DNA from: Candidatus Chlorohelix allophototropha
GTDB lineage: Bacteria > Chloroflexota > Chloroflexia > Chloroheliales > Chloroheliaceae
Direction of reading: 5' to 3'
Assembly: GCF_030389965.1 (NCBI RefSeq)
Contig: NZ_CP128399.1
Location: 1,240,001-1,304,000, forward strand
DNA length: 64,000 nucleotides
Shown here: positions 7,523 through 15,577 of the stretch, piece after piece
Layout of the letters: the number at the start of each line of letters is the position of its first letter
How positions within the stretch are numbered: the stretch's first letter is position 1
Translations under genes and position numbers: made by a program
Notes under the pieces: model-generated
Seen by the model: only the letters and a program-made list of their open reading frames with translations
Told to the model about the DNA's origin: nothing
Database searches by the model: none

Positions 7523-8629
7523 GTGCATTTGAGAATGTCATTTGGAACCGTATTTGCCGGGGCTGTACTTATGGTCATGACCAGCGTTTTCATGACGGTT
7601 GGTTTATCGTCCTTGAGCTTTCAGCCTTCGCCATCCGACATAGCGCGTCCCCTTACCGCCGATGAGGAGAAGGGACGGCAGGTATATATCAGCAACGGTT
7701 GCGTATATTGTCATACTCAATACATCAGACCGCAGGACTGGAACGCGGCAGGTGGCGGAAAAGCCGCGCGGGTAGCACAAGCGGGGGATTATGTTTTCTT
7801 GCAAACCATGCTGCTCGGCTCAGAACGCACCGGACCTGACCTTTCACAGGAAGGGGGCGTACACCCGGACGATTGGCATCTGGCGCATTTCCAAAACCCG
7901 CGCTTTACCAGCCCGCAATCCATTATGCCTCAGTTTAACTTTTTGAGCGTAGAGGATAGAACCAACCTGATTAAATATGTGCAAAGTCTCGGCGGAAAAG
8001 CAGCAGATGTGCGGATGGCTATCCAGAGCAGCGAAAAGGATGCGCTGGTAAAATCTCTAAACGGCGGTCAAGGCGACCGTTCAGTGACCGACCCTAAAAA
8101 GCCCTATGACCAAGCGCACTTGGATTACCTGATGCAGCAAGTGCCGACAACTTGGAAAAATACCCGTAGCGCGATGCCGCCTAGCAATCGCAGTATTGTA
8201 CACGGCAAGCAGATATTCCTAAGTAACTGTGTCGGTTGTCATGGTTATAACGGGGATGGCAATGGACCTGCCGCTCAATACATGCAGCCGCGCCCATTCA
8301 ACTTCACCGATGTAGCGGCGCAAAAAGTCACCAGCGAAGGGCAATATTATCACTTCTTGTTATTTGGCTTGCCGGGTAGTGCAATGCCCGCATGGGGCGA
8401 TTTCCTGACCGTTAACGACATCTGGGATGTAATCAACTTTATTCGCACCATCCCTAACGGAGGTTTGACCATAGCCGAAGATAAGCTGGATGCTTCGTTG
8501 CAGGTAACAGGACCAAACGCCGGGCCTGAGCCTTCACAGTATGATGCCAATCAGGAATTCTGGTCGAAGAATCCGCCAAACCCGGTTCCAACCGTTGCGC
8601 CGGATCCTAATACCAGTGGAGGGAGATAA
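7523..8629 (+). CDS. Dihaem cytochrome c, fused CcoO-like and CcoP-like domains (copy 2)
   Basis: Paralogue of the cytochrome at 3505, 368 residues. The first 160 residues are nearly the same in both copies: membrane helix, CVYCH at 60-64, TQYIRPQ, SIMPQF with Met135. The linker between the haem domains is longer here (about residues 165-208) and the second domain has CVGCH at 236-240 and SAMPAW with Met288. The start is GTG 7523, preceded by GAGGAGTG at 7509-7516; an in-frame TTG at 7493 is rejected because it lies upstream of that site and the paralogue also starts at MHLRMS. Two such chains beside one CcoN suggests either two electron inputs or a dimeric cytochrome arm. Confidence 0.88.
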   Translation: MHLRMSFGTVFAGAVLMVMTSVFMTVGLSSLSFQPSPSDIARPLTADEEKGRQVYISNGCVYCHTQYIRPQDWNAAGGGKAARVAQAGDYVFLQTMLLGSERTGPDLSQEGGVHPDDWHLAHFQNPRFTSPQSIMPQFNFLSVEDRTNLIKYVQSLGGKAADVRMAIQSSEKDALVKSLNGGQGDRSVTDPKKPYDQAHLDYLMQQVPTTWKNTRSAMPPSNRSIVHGKQIFLSNCVGCHGYNGDGNGPAAQYMQPRPFNFTDVAAQKVTSEGQYYHFLLFGLPGSAMPAWGDFLTVNDIWDVINFIRTIPNGGLTIAEDKLDASLQVTGPNAGPEPSQYDANQEFWSKNPPNPVPTVAPDPNTSGGR

Positions 8630-8632
8630 GAA

Positions 8633-8926
8633 ATGACAAAGCGTAAACTTGTTACTGTTCTTTTACTGGTTTTTCTGATGCTGCTGGCGTTTACCACACC
8701 CGCCTTTGCGCATGAAAACGTGGGGGGCGATGAACTAGCGGCAGCAGACGCAATGTGGATTGTAGCGTCGTTCTTCTTGATAATTTCAGGGTTGGGTATT
8801 ATTTATTCCGTTCAAAACGGCGAATTCCGAAACCCAGAGAAAACCAAACGCGATATGCTCAGACGCGCGCTCTTGGATGATTCCGGTGAGGAGCTAGATA
8901 AATACATTACCATCGAGGAACAGTGA
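8633..8926 (+). CDS. Signal-peptide membrane protein with CcoS/FixS-like segment
   Basis: 97 residues. An N-terminal signal-like helix ends in AFAHE near residue 26, and a second helix (about 41-61) leads into IIYSVQNGEFRNPEKTKRDML. In CcoS/FixS, the small cbb3 maturation protein, one helix is followed by a W/S-x-x-x-G-Q-F-D-D-L-x-x-P-x-x-R-I/M-L segment, so the resemblance covers the position and pattern of this part. The role in haem or copper loading is therefore plausible, not shown. It follows the second cytochrome by three bases with GGAGGGAGA as ribosome-binding site. Confidence 0.6.
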   Translation: MTKRKLVTVLLLVFLMLLAFTTPAFAHENVGGDELAAADAMWIVASFFLIISGLGIIYSVQNGEFRNPEKTKRDMLRRALLDDSGEELDKYITIEEQ

Positions 8927-8928
8927 TT

Positions 8929-8996
8929 AGGGGTGCAGGAGTAATAGGGGTGTCCCCTATAACTTCTTTCTTCCCTCTCCCTCTGTAGGTGAGCGA
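8929..8996 (+). repeat. Dispersed palindromic repeat, short copy
   Basis: AGGGGTGCAGG, a perfect ATAGGGG-TGT-CCCCTAT hairpin (8944-8960) and a CTTC/CCCTCT tract. The same parts in the same order occur on the minus strand at 37651-37740. This copy lacks an internal segment of about 18 bases found there. Confidence 0.7.
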
Positions 8997-9018
8997 TTAG
9001 GAATCAGGAGATAGTCAA

Positions 9019-9336
9019 ATGGCGATTGGCTCAATAATATTACAAACCGTTTCTCAGCCTGATATTGTAGCCCCATGGGATTTACCCGTGTGGTACTGGC
9101 TGCTATCGGCAGTGGCTGAGCTATTCGTGGTTCTATTGGTTTTTATGTGGGCGCGCAGCGGACGTGACAAGCATGAGAAAAAAATAGCCTACGACCGTAG
9201 CGCTGAAAACTTCAACGGAGTAATTCAGAGTGGTTTTGGAGCTATACCCTATTTTCTAGTGCTAGTGTGGGCATCCGTTTTTGTGGCAATTGCCGGTTAC
9301 ATTACAGTTTCTCTGATTACGGGGGTGCGATACTAA
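9019..9336 (+). CDS. Two-helix membrane protein of the oxidase cluster
   Basis: 105 residues, not recognised. One helix at about 25-44 (VWYWLLSAVAELFVVLLVFM), a charged loop ARSGRDKHEKKIAYDRS, and a second helix at about 76-98. No metal or haem motif. ATG 9019 follows AGGAG within 8 to 10 bases. It overlaps no neighbour and is followed after five bases by the next small gene. The position inside the cluster suggests a small oxidase subunit or assembly factor, which is inference only. Confidence 0.65.
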   Translation: MAIGSIILQTVSQPDIVAPWDLPVWYWLLSAVAELFVVLLVFMWARSGRDKHEKKIAYDRSAENFNGVIQSGFGAIPYFLVLVWASVFVAIAGYITVSLITGVRY

Positions 9337-9341
9337 ATTAT

Positions 9342-9560
9342 ATGGAAAAGCTGGACTCGAAACGAATTGAGGCGCTGGGAGATTTGGCTTTCAGCGAGCA
9401 TCATGAGCATCTTGAAACCGATGACTCCCAGTTTCCCTATATGCTGTTGGTAATTATGGGAGTATCAGTTGTGGCTATTGGAGTTATGTTGGTACTATTT
9501 TTTGGTCTGGGAAACGAGGTGGTAACTCAAACCCTCGGAACCCATTTTCAGAAACGATAG
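9342..9560 (+). CDS. 72-residue single-helix protein
   Basis: MEKLDSKRIEALGDLAFSEH, a His/Glu-rich stretch (HHEHLETDD at about 20-28), then one helix (about 32-56) ending in FFGLGNEVV. The ATG at 9342 is preferred over the far upstream in-frame ATG at 9267, which would place 25 residues inside the preceding gene. The ribosome-binding site is weak, so coupling to the upstream stop at 9336 is likely. The acidic, histidine-rich N-terminus could bind metal such as copper; that is a guess. Confidence 0.6.
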   Translation: MEKLDSKRIEALGDLAFSEHHEHLETDDSQFPYMLLVIMGVSVVAIGVMLVLFFGLGNEVVTQTLGTHFQKR

Positions 9561-9573
9561 GGGATAGTTCCAA

Positions 9574-9888
9574 ATGTCTTACATGCGTTTAGTATCATTT
9601 TCATTGCCCAAAGAAGAAGCCGATGCGATTGTGCCCGGTTCTACCGCTTTTAATGCGCTGGTTGCCGGTCGCAAATTTGTCACCCAAGCCCTTAACGGTT
9701 TGGTAAGTTCGCACGTATGGCGTTCCAGTGGCGCTACCGGCGCGGTGGATTTTGTGATTTCCAGCGAGTGGAATTCACTGGAAGATATGCAGGGTTACTC
9801 GAATAACCCAAACATTATAAAGTTGGAAGATACCCTTAGCGAAAACAACGAAAGCTTCTCTATTTCGATTTACGAGTTGCTCGGCTAG
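9574..9888 (+). CDS. Soluble protein resembling dimeric alpha/beta-barrel (ABM-like) family
   Basis: 104 residues with no signal peptide or helix long enough to span the membrane. The pattern SSHVWRSSGATGAVDFVISSEWNSLEDMQGY, with alternating strands and an S-x-W-x-S-x-E-D-x-x-x-Y turn, is like antibiotic-biosynthesis-monooxygenase type ferredoxin folds. Some of that fold bind or degrade haem, which would suit an oxidase cluster, but no haem ligand is identifiable. It is the only clearly soluble product among the cluster genes. ATG 9574 follows GGGG at about 10 bases. Confidence 0.55.
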   Translation: MSYMRLVSFSLPKEEADAIVPGSTAFNALVAGRKFVTQALNGLVSSHVWRSSGATGAVDFVISSEWNSLEDMQGYSNNPNIIKLEDTLSENNESFSISIYELLG

Positions 9889-9920
9889 AAGCGCAGGTTT
9901 GTATCCCGGAGAGCATACCT

Positions 9921-10604
9921 ATGGAAGTGATTAATAAACCCGGTAGTGATAAAACAAGCGATTCGAACGAGGCTGGATTTAATCCGCCTCCAAATTCGGA
10001 TGAGGATAGAGGCGATAATCATGATAATCGCCCCAATCGTCCCTATGGCAAAATGTCAAAAACCGCGCTAAGCTTGCGCCGGGTTGCCTTTGTTTTGTGT
10101 GGAGCTATGTTCGGGGTCGCTTTTCTTTTTACCATTTTTACGGTAATAGTCACCTCGACACAACCTGAACTCACCCCTAATTTACCGGATGCCAGTTTGC
10201 ATCAAGATGAACTCTACATCAAATTTGATGATGAAGATTTCTATCGCTCACTGGTAGTAATCAGAGATCAAATAGCCGACCCTGATCCTCAAGAAGTAAC
10301 CCAGATTGACGTTGGAAGAAGCTTTAAGCTGGTATTTACGCCCAAACAAATGGATATACCGGAGAATTATCGGATAGTGTATCGCGACCAAAACATGACG
10401 GCGGAAAATGCTGCACTGGAAAGTAATCTCGATCGCAAAGCCGGGCGTAATGTAGAGGGTGGTTTTGATACCTTAACTATTTCTCCTCACAATGGCAAAT
10501 GGCCCGTAGGTCGCTTCCTGATTCTGTATGAGGATGGTGGGATGTTCGGAGGTAGGCTCTTTGCTTATTTTACTGTTAACGAAGCTCCTTCACCAGCGAA
10601 ATAG
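9921..10604 (+). CDS. Single-helix protein with extracytoplasmic beta domain
   Basis: 227 residues, unrecognised. The first 50 residues are polar and Asn/Asp/Pro-rich, followed by one helix (about 55-78, VAFVLCGAMFGVAFLFTIFTVIV), and an external domain rich in predicted strands, ending GRLFAYFTVNEAPSPAK. The topology would put the C-terminal 145 residues outside. Two bases separate its stop from the next in-frame TTG, and a proper ATG follows at 10634. It has no cysteine pair or haem motif outside the helix. Placement suggests a structural or copper-chaperone role, unproven. Confidence 0.6.
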   Translation: MEVINKPGSDKTSDSNEAGFNPPPNSDEDRGDNHDNRPNRPYGKMSKTALSLRRVAFVLCGAMFGVAFLFTIFTVIVTSTQPELTPNLPDASLHQDELYIKFDDEDFYRSLVVIRDQIADPDPQEVTQIDVGRSFKLVFTPKQMDIPENYRIVYRDQNMTAENAALESNLDRKAGRNVEGGFDTLTISPHNGKWPVGRFLILYEDGGMFGGRLFAYFTVNEAPSPAK

Positions 10605-10633
10605 GCTTGTCAACCTGCTTATATGAGGAAGTC

Positions 10634-11251
10634 ATGCGCAAACTAAAAAAACTAATACCTATACTGGTTCTAGTAATGTTGTTTTTCAGCCTTAGCGGAA
10701 TCGCATTGGCGAAGGAAGAAGATAGAGAGAATTTACCACGTATCGCCACCATCGGCAATACCCGGGTAGAAATAGTATTACCGCAACACGATGGAACTAG
10801 CGCCGGTTCTGATATTACCTTTGTATTCAAGGTAACTGATTTGGCTGGTAATCCCCTGAACAATCAGGATTTAAGTTTTATGGCGGTACGCGATTACAGC
10901 GGTCAGGTTAAGAAAGAGTTCAATGGGCCACATGACCCGGTAATCGGTCCGGACAAACTACAGCCCACTGGAAACCCTGGCGAATACAAAGTAGTTGCCA
11001 ATTTCTGGCACAACGGGCATTGGCAACTGAGTGTAAGCAGCGCCGATTTTGAAGCCCCCTTGCGCTTTACCCAATCAATCAGCAGCGACCCTGCCGATGG
11101 TACGGGGTTTAGCTGGGATTGGCTGATTTGGCCTGCAATGCTGATTATTGCCACTGGGGTTGTTCTGTTTATCGGCAGGAAAGGCGACAAATTCCCTGTC
11201 CCGGTTGAAGAAGTCAAAGGCTTCCAAGAAGTTGCCGGAGCAAGAAGGTAG
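10634..11251 (+). CDS. FixH/YtkA-like secreted, membrane-anchored protein
   Basis: 205 residues. A signal peptide (MRKLKKLIPILVLVMLFFSL, cleavage near SGIALA) precedes an Ig-like domain of the YtkA/FixH type: a strand pair with DLAGNPLNNQDLSFMAV, then PTGNPGEYKVVANFWHNGHWQLSVSS. A single helix near the C-terminus (about 158-178, WLIWPAMLIIATGVVLFIG) anchors it. FixH/CcoH proteins take part in cbb3 oxidase assembly, and YtkA-like domains are often linked to copper, so copper delivery to the CcoN subunit is a fair inference. ATG 10634 is preferred to TTG 10607 because GAGGAAG lies just upstream. Confidence 0.68.
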   Translation: MRKLKKLIPILVLVMLFFSLSGIALAKEEDRENLPRIATIGNTRVEIVLPQHDGTSAGSDITFVFKVTDLAGNPLNNQDLSFMAVRDYSGQVKKEFNGPHDPVIGPDKLQPTGNPGEYKVVANFWHNGHWQLSVSSADFEAPLRFTQSISSDPADGTGFSWDWLIWPAMLIIATGVVLFIGRKGDKFPVPVEEVKGFQEVAGARR

Positions 11252-11260
11252 AGGAGACTT

Positions 11261-13450
11261 ATGGCGGATATTCTACTTGAAAAAAGCGGCAAAGCAGAGA
11301 AACCCGATATTCTGGCGGGTTATTACGATACCAGTAACCTAGCGCCGGACGGCACCTATTACAGTAACGACTCTATATTGGTAAAATTCTTTTTAGCGCA
11401 GGTGCTGGCGCTGTCGGTAGCGGCTATACACGGCGTGTTCCAGCGTTTGCCCTTCATGGCAGAATGGTTGCGCGAAGCCGATTACGGTGGTCACCTTTTC
11501 ACCAATCTAGGTCTAACCCATATCAACGTGGTACTAGGGGGAACAATTTCCATAGCCGGATTGACCTACTATGTGTTGCCGCGCTTACTCAAACGCCGAC
11601 TTTTCAGCGAAACGCTTTGCAATATTTCGTTCTGGTTCACCTTTAGCGGAGTGTTGGGCTTTTACATGGCACTGCTGCCGATAGGTTTGACCGAGGGTGC
11701 GCTGGTTCATCAGGGCTATACCTATACTCAAGCTAAAGATATTGTCGGCTTTTGGCACAAAGCCCCCGAAGCAATTACCGCTTCGGCAATGGGCATCGGC
11801 TACTGGCTATTTGTGACCAACGTAGTTATGACCATTTGGTCGGCGCGCCGCCAATCCAATCGTGAGCAAATATTCGCCGCCAAATTCTTCGTGGTTTCGG
11901 TGGTAGCTTTGTTGCTCGGTACGCTTCAGGGCGTATATCAGGTATTGCCGTGGTCGCTGGACTGGCTCTATAAGGTGGGCGCAGCCGGACAACTGATTGA
12001 CCCGATGTCGCACGCTCATATGAATCTGGTAGGCGGTTGCGTCTTTGCCTTTGCCGGATTTGTCTATTACTTCTTGCCGCGCATTACCGGAAAGCCGGTG
12101 TATAGCATCCGCCTTGCAAACTTCTCTTTCTGGTCAATGTTCATCGGCGTATTTACCTTCTGGTTGGTGCTAATTATTCTCGGCTTTATCGAAGGGGACA
12201 TGGTAATTTCGCAAGGCATTACCCCCATCGCTGCAAAACAGGCGGTTGGCTTCTGGCATCCGCTATTGATTTCGTCCGCCGCTTCAATAATGCTGCTAGG
12301 CTTCTGGACTTTTATCGCCAACATAGCCTTAACCTTGAAGCAGGGCATCGGTCAGTCGAAAGAGCGATTTCTGGCGGTTGGTTTGGGTTTCACAGCCATA
12401 GCCCTATTTATAAGCACCAGTCAAGGTATCTTACAGGTTATACCAAGCTTTACCACTTGGCTCGATCAAGCGCGCGAAGCCGGAGAAATGATTACTCCTC
12501 TTTCCCACGCGCAAATGAACATCATCGGGGTGGTAACTCTAACGTTAGTTACATGCGGTATGTTCGCAGTGCCGCGTATGGTAAATCGCCGCCTCTACAG
12601 CTACACCCTCGCTAAGTTTTCCATAACAATGATTGTGGTGGGGGTTAGTCTGCTATATGTAATTCTGGTAGTGCTAGGCGTTACCGAAGGAAACATTATC
12701 CGTGAGGGCAATACCTTTGCACAGGCACGCGCCGCCGTCACGGGCGATATGCACGACTGGATACTGGTAGGGTTATACGCTATCATCGGTACGGCATATT
12801 TAACCTACGCCTACAATCTACTGCGTACAATGGGTAAAGCTACCCTCGCCAAGATGTTAGGCAAGGCGGGCGATAACCTGCAACGAACCACACGCTATTT
12901 GGTAGCAATCAATGTGCCACGCGCCACCTTAGAACAAGCGCAACGCTCTGCAATCCTTGCCAATGGAACGATTAGCGACCCAGATTTCAGTGGAGTGGTG
13001 GTTTCGAGTACAACCGCTGCCGCCGATAGCGGTTCTTTACCAGCCGCTAACCTAACTACAATTCGCAAGGGCGGGTATGTTACCCGACTATCGCACATTG
13101 TAAATATCAACCCGTGGAAAATCTTTGCGCTGGAAGTAGTTCCGGGTATCTTCGGGTTTTTGGGCGTAGGCTGGCTGTTAAGCCGTCGTCCGGCAATGGC
13201 AGTTTTACTGTTTACCGGATGGCAAGCCCTTTTCTGGATTTGCTTCTGGGCAGTAGCGGTACTGATGGCACCCGATTGGTTGCCGATATTTGTAGGGATT
13301 TATCTCATCCTACCCTTTGTAAGTGGTTGGGTAGCTGCACAAACCTATCGCAAACGAGCCGCTGAAATTAAGCGCGAGGTTACCCGCAGTCTCATTAGCG
13401 ATACCGCCGAAAGCACGCTTAATAAAGAACAGCGTGCCGGAGTAGAATAA
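11261..13450 (+). CDS. Triplicated haem-copper-oxidase C-terminal module, 729-residue membrane protein
   Basis: Three tandem units of about 155-165 residues (about 39-193, 206-358, 369-522), each equivalent to helices IX-XII of the CcoN encoded at 5775. Each unit starts with a helix ending Q/H-G-v-x-Q-x-x-P, then the helix X motif, Y-x-x-P-R, a FW/FS helix, G-x-x-E-G, and a final helix. In CcoN the helix X motif is GHAHLALLG with both haem ligands. Here unit 1 has THIN (only the second His, H87), unit 2 has SHAHMN (both, H251 and H253) and unit 3 has SHAQMN (only the first, H416). CuB ligands and the cross-linked Tyr are absent, so it is not itself an oxidase. A C-terminal part (about 615-695) adds three helices. 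A haem-b binding electron or quinone subunit is possible. I know no described family with this layout. Confidence 0.82.
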   Translation: MADILLEKSGKAEKPDILAGYYDTSNLAPDGTYYSNDSILVKFFLAQVLALSVAAIHGVFQRLPFMAEWLREADYGGHLFTNLGLTHINVVLGGTISIAGLTYYVLPRLLKRRLFSETLCNISFWFTFSGVLGFYMALLPIGLTEGALVHQGYTYTQAKDIVGFWHKAPEAITASAMGIGYWLFVTNVVMTIWSARRQSNREQIFAAKFFVVSVVALLLGTLQGVYQVLPWSLDWLYKVGAAGQLIDPMSHAHMNLVGGCVFAFAGFVYYFLPRITGKPVYSIRLANFSFWSMFIGVFTFWLVLIILGFIEGDMVISQGITPIAAKQAVGFWHPLLISSAASIMLLGFWTFIANIALTLKQGIGQSKERFLAVGLGFTAIALFISTSQGILQVIPSFTTWLDQAREAGEMITPLSHAQMNIIGVVTLTLVTCGMFAVPRMVNRRLYSYTLAKFSITMIVVGVSLLYVILVVLGVTEGNIIREGNTFAQARAAVTGDMHDWILVGLYAIIGTAYLTYAYNLLRTMGKATLAKMLGKAGDNLQRTTRYLVAINVPRATLEQAQRSAILANGTISDPDFSGVVVSSTTAAADSGSLPAANLTTIRKGGYVTRLSHIVNINPWKIFALEVVPGIFGFLGVGWLLSRRPAMAVLLFTGWQALFWICFWAVAVLMAPDWLPIFVGIYLILPFVSGWVAAQTYRKRAAEIKREVTRSLISDTAESTLNKEQRAGVE

Positions 13451-13477
13451 TTATCGATTGGGCAGCGCTTAGCTATA

Positions 13478-13513
13478 AATGAGGGTAACGTGATTTCGTT
13501 GCCCTCATTTTAT
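13478..13513 (+). terminator. Rho-independent terminator of the oxidase cluster
   Basis: 13-bp stem with one G-T pair (13478-13490 with 13497-13509), six-base loop, followed by TTATAT. It closes the run of genes that began at 3505. Confidence 0.8.
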
Positions 13514-13587
13514 ATCGAAATTAGCCTGAATCGGGGTAGGGTGATTGCTTTAATGCCGGAGTTTGATAAGATTATATTGAAGAAATA

Positions 13588-13616
13588 TTGCATAGATTTG
13601 GCAATTCGATTATGCT
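13588..13616 (+). promoter_or_regulatory. Putative sigma-70 promoter for tatA
   Basis: TTGCAT (13588-13593), 17-base spacer, TATGCT (13611-13616), about 84 bases before the tatA ATG. Motif match only. Confidence 0.5.
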
Positions 13617-13699
13617 ATACTTGAAAAACATGCTGGCTTTATCCCCTGTTTCGTGTGCCGGGATTAACTTTTGCTGGTAGATAGTTGCGGAGGTTTAAG

Positions 13700-14011
13700 A
13701 TGTTTGCTTTTGACAAACCCTTTGTTTGGGTAATTATTCTACTGATTATAATCGTGCTGTTCGGGGCAAATCGCCTGACAGACATCGGGAAGTCGTTGGG
13801 ACGTGGTATTCGAGAGTTTAAAGAAGAAACTCAGGCTGCAAATAAAGATACCAAGCCGGAATCCACAACCACCACTACTACAGTTGCCAGCAGCGCCGTT
13901 ACACCTGCGGATGATGAAGAAGTGGTAATTACCCGCCGTGAGCGCAAACGTGAAGATGGCACAACCGAAGTTATAGAAGATCGGGTCATTCGAAAAAAAG
14001 CGCAACTTTAA
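13700..14011 (+). CDS. tatA: Sec-independent (Tat) translocase subunit TatA/E
   Basis: Pore-forming component of the twin-arginine translocase, 103 residues. One N-terminal helix (about 8-22), the hinge FGANRLTDIGKSLGRGIREF, an amphipathic helix, then a Thr-rich linker and a charged tail rich in Arg, Lys and Glu. The FG at the helix end is the conserved pair of the family. The start is ATG 13700 after GGAGG at 13690-13694; the TTG at 13685 lies before this site. No tatC lies next to it, so partners are elsewhere. The unusually long charged tail distinguishes it from short TatE forms. Confidence 0.92.
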   Translation: MFAFDKPFVWVIILLIIIVLFGANRLTDIGKSLGRGIREFKEETQAANKDTKPESTTTTTTVASSAVTPADDEEVVITRRERKREDGTTEVIEDRVIRKKAQL

Positions 14012-14025
14012 AGCATTAGAATGGC

Positions 14026-14796
14026 GTGTATAGGTTAATCCCTGACACGCCAGACTGGCAAATTATGAATTTAATCTTTGCCATCGGTACATTGACTTTA
14101 TTGGGGTTAATGTACTGGGGTGCATATTTTAACGGCAAAGAAATTAAGAGTATCCAAATCCGGGGTAATTTGCTATTGCAATTCCCGGAGTTTCTGTTTA
14201 AGCTCGTGCTTCTTGGGCTTTGCCTTGGTTTAGCTTCTACTTATACAATGGCGCGCACCGAAAGAGTTTTCGGTTGGCCTCCCAAAAACTTTGGCATTGA
14301 ATTAGTTTTGGGCGTGGTTATCGGGCTGGTAGTCCAATACTCCGTCAACTTTCTCTCCGGTTTGGCAATTCGCATCTGGGGTCCGCAAATCTACTCTCCC
14401 ATCATCATGAAGAATGTAGTGCCGCGCAAATTCAGCGAGTGGGTATTAATCCTGATTCCCTTATTGCTAGCGGTAGCGGTGGAAGAAGTCCTGTTCCGCG
14501 CATTGGCGGTGGGCGGATTTTCAAGCCTGATAAACCCATGGATAATGGCGGTAGGTTCTTCTATCCTGTTCGGAATGGTACATGTGCCACAAGGGAAACT
14601 TGGTATGGCGTTGACCGGGCTGGTCGGTTTTATCTTTGCGGCGGTTTTTATTATTACAAGCAGTTTATTGGTGGTTATCAGCGCGCATTACGTGATAAAC
14701 CTACTCCAGCTTGCCAAAGCGGGTGAGGAAGAAAACTGGCTAAAGCGTTTTTCACCACCTGCTAAAGCTGAAAACAAGCCTGAAGCAGAACAATAA
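14026..14796 (+). CDS. CPBP-family intramembrane protease (Abi/CAAX-like)
   Basis: 256 residues, about seven helices. The family signature is complete: Glu153-Glu154 and Arg158 (EEVLFR), FGMVH with His186, and a final His221 in SAHYVIN. CPBP proteins are membrane metal-independent or metal-assisted glutamate proteases that cut near membrane helices, some processing prenylated proteins or bacteriocin-type peptides. The substrate here is unknown. The start is GTG 14026; no strong ribosome-binding site is visible and it follows tatA by 14 bases, so coupling is likely. The C-terminal 30 residues are charged and cytosolic. Confidence 0.85.
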   Translation: MYRLIPDTPDWQIMNLIFAIGTLTLLGLMYWGAYFNGKEIKSIQIRGNLLLQFPEFLFKLVLLGLCLGLASTYTMARTERVFGWPPKNFGIELVLGVVIGLVVQYSVNFLSGLAIRIWGPQIYSPIIMKNVVPRKFSEWVLILIPLLLAVAVEEVLFRALAVGGFSSLINPWIMAVGSSILFGMVHVPQGKLGMALTGLVGFIFAAVFIITSSLLVVISAHYVINLLQLAKAGEEENWLKRFSPPAKAENKPEAEQ

Positions 14797-14799
14797 CTC

Positions 14800-15573
14800 C
14801 TAATTCTGAGATATAAGTTTGTACAGCCGCGCTTTCTTTTTATTCTCCCGCACAATCCACTGAATGTCCGGGTTGCCTGATTTTTCCAGTTCCGAGAAAT
14901 AGTGTAACCCATCATCCGGCAGTGAAGCAATCGCTACGCTGATGGAATAGCCAAGCGCTTGACGCAGCGTTTTGTATGTCGGGTGTTTACGCTGTGCCGG
15001 AGTAACCTGTATAAAGAGCCTGACCACCTCTCGCTGTAGCTGCAAGGCTTCGTAGGTATGCTCATATTCTTTCAATAAACGCGGTTCGGCTACTGCCGCT
15101 ACCACTGCCCGAAGCGCTAGAAGCTCGCCACCTTTTAGCCACTCACCCAGTGTTAAAACCGTTCGCTCCCAATCCTTCTCCAGCATTGCCTGAAGCGCTT
15201 GTGCTACCATCTCTCGTACTCGCCAAGATTCACTGAGGGCTGCTTTGTATAACCGCGCAACCTTTTCTTGCCAACAATCGGGAAGCACTGCCGCCATCTG
15301 CCCGTAAGAGGCAACCGCTGCACTTGGCAAAATCGTTTCAGGGGCATTGGCTTCAACCGTTATGGAACTCCAACCTTCGAGTAGCAATTCCAGTTGCGCC
15401 ACCGGGGATTCGGGCAGCGTTACCAGCGTTTTCACCAACTCGGCAAAGTCGTAAACCAGCGGTAGATTCATACGCGGTCCCGGTAAATTGCTTCTCTCCT
15501 TCAAATAGCTTTCCAGCTCGGAAGCATTACCGGAAATGAGAGCCTCTTGCAACAGTTCTGCCAATGAGTTCAT
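14800..15573 (-). CDS. Alpha-helical (HEAT-like) protein, unknown function
   Basis: 257 residues, soluble, without a signal peptide. The chain is almost wholly helical with repeated hydrophobic spacing (for example SWRVREMVAQALQAMLEKDW and GGELLALRAVVAAVAEPRLL), as in HEAT or ARM solenoids used for protein contacts. ATG 15573 is chosen because extending upstream in frame would overlap most of the neighbouring glycosyltransferase. The gene begins four bases after that gene's stop, so the two form a minus-strand operon. It ends four bases past the end of the convergent CPBP gene. No specific family recognised. Confidence 0.7.
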   Translation of the reverse strand: MNSLAELLQEALISGNASELESYLKERSNLPGPRMNLPLVYDFAELVKTLVTLPESPVAQLELLLEGWSSITVEANAPETILPSAAVASYGQMAAVLPDCWQEKVARLYKAALSESWRVREMVAQALQAMLEKDWERTVLTLGEWLKGGELLALRAVVAAVAEPRLLKEYEHTYEALQLQREVVRLFIQVTPAQRKHPTYKTLRQALGYSISVAIASLPDDGLHYFSELEKSGNPDIQWIVRENKKKARLYKLISQN

Positions 15574-15577
15574 AGCT

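Noticed and set aside
9267-9341. N-terminal extension of the 72-residue protein
   Set aside because: Would translate the end of the preceding gene in another frame; ATG 9342 is a better start.
11261-13450. Calling the 729-residue protein a NorB-type nitric oxide reductase or a full oxidase
   Set aside because: No CuB His set and no active-site Tyr or Glu; only helices IX-XII are repeated.
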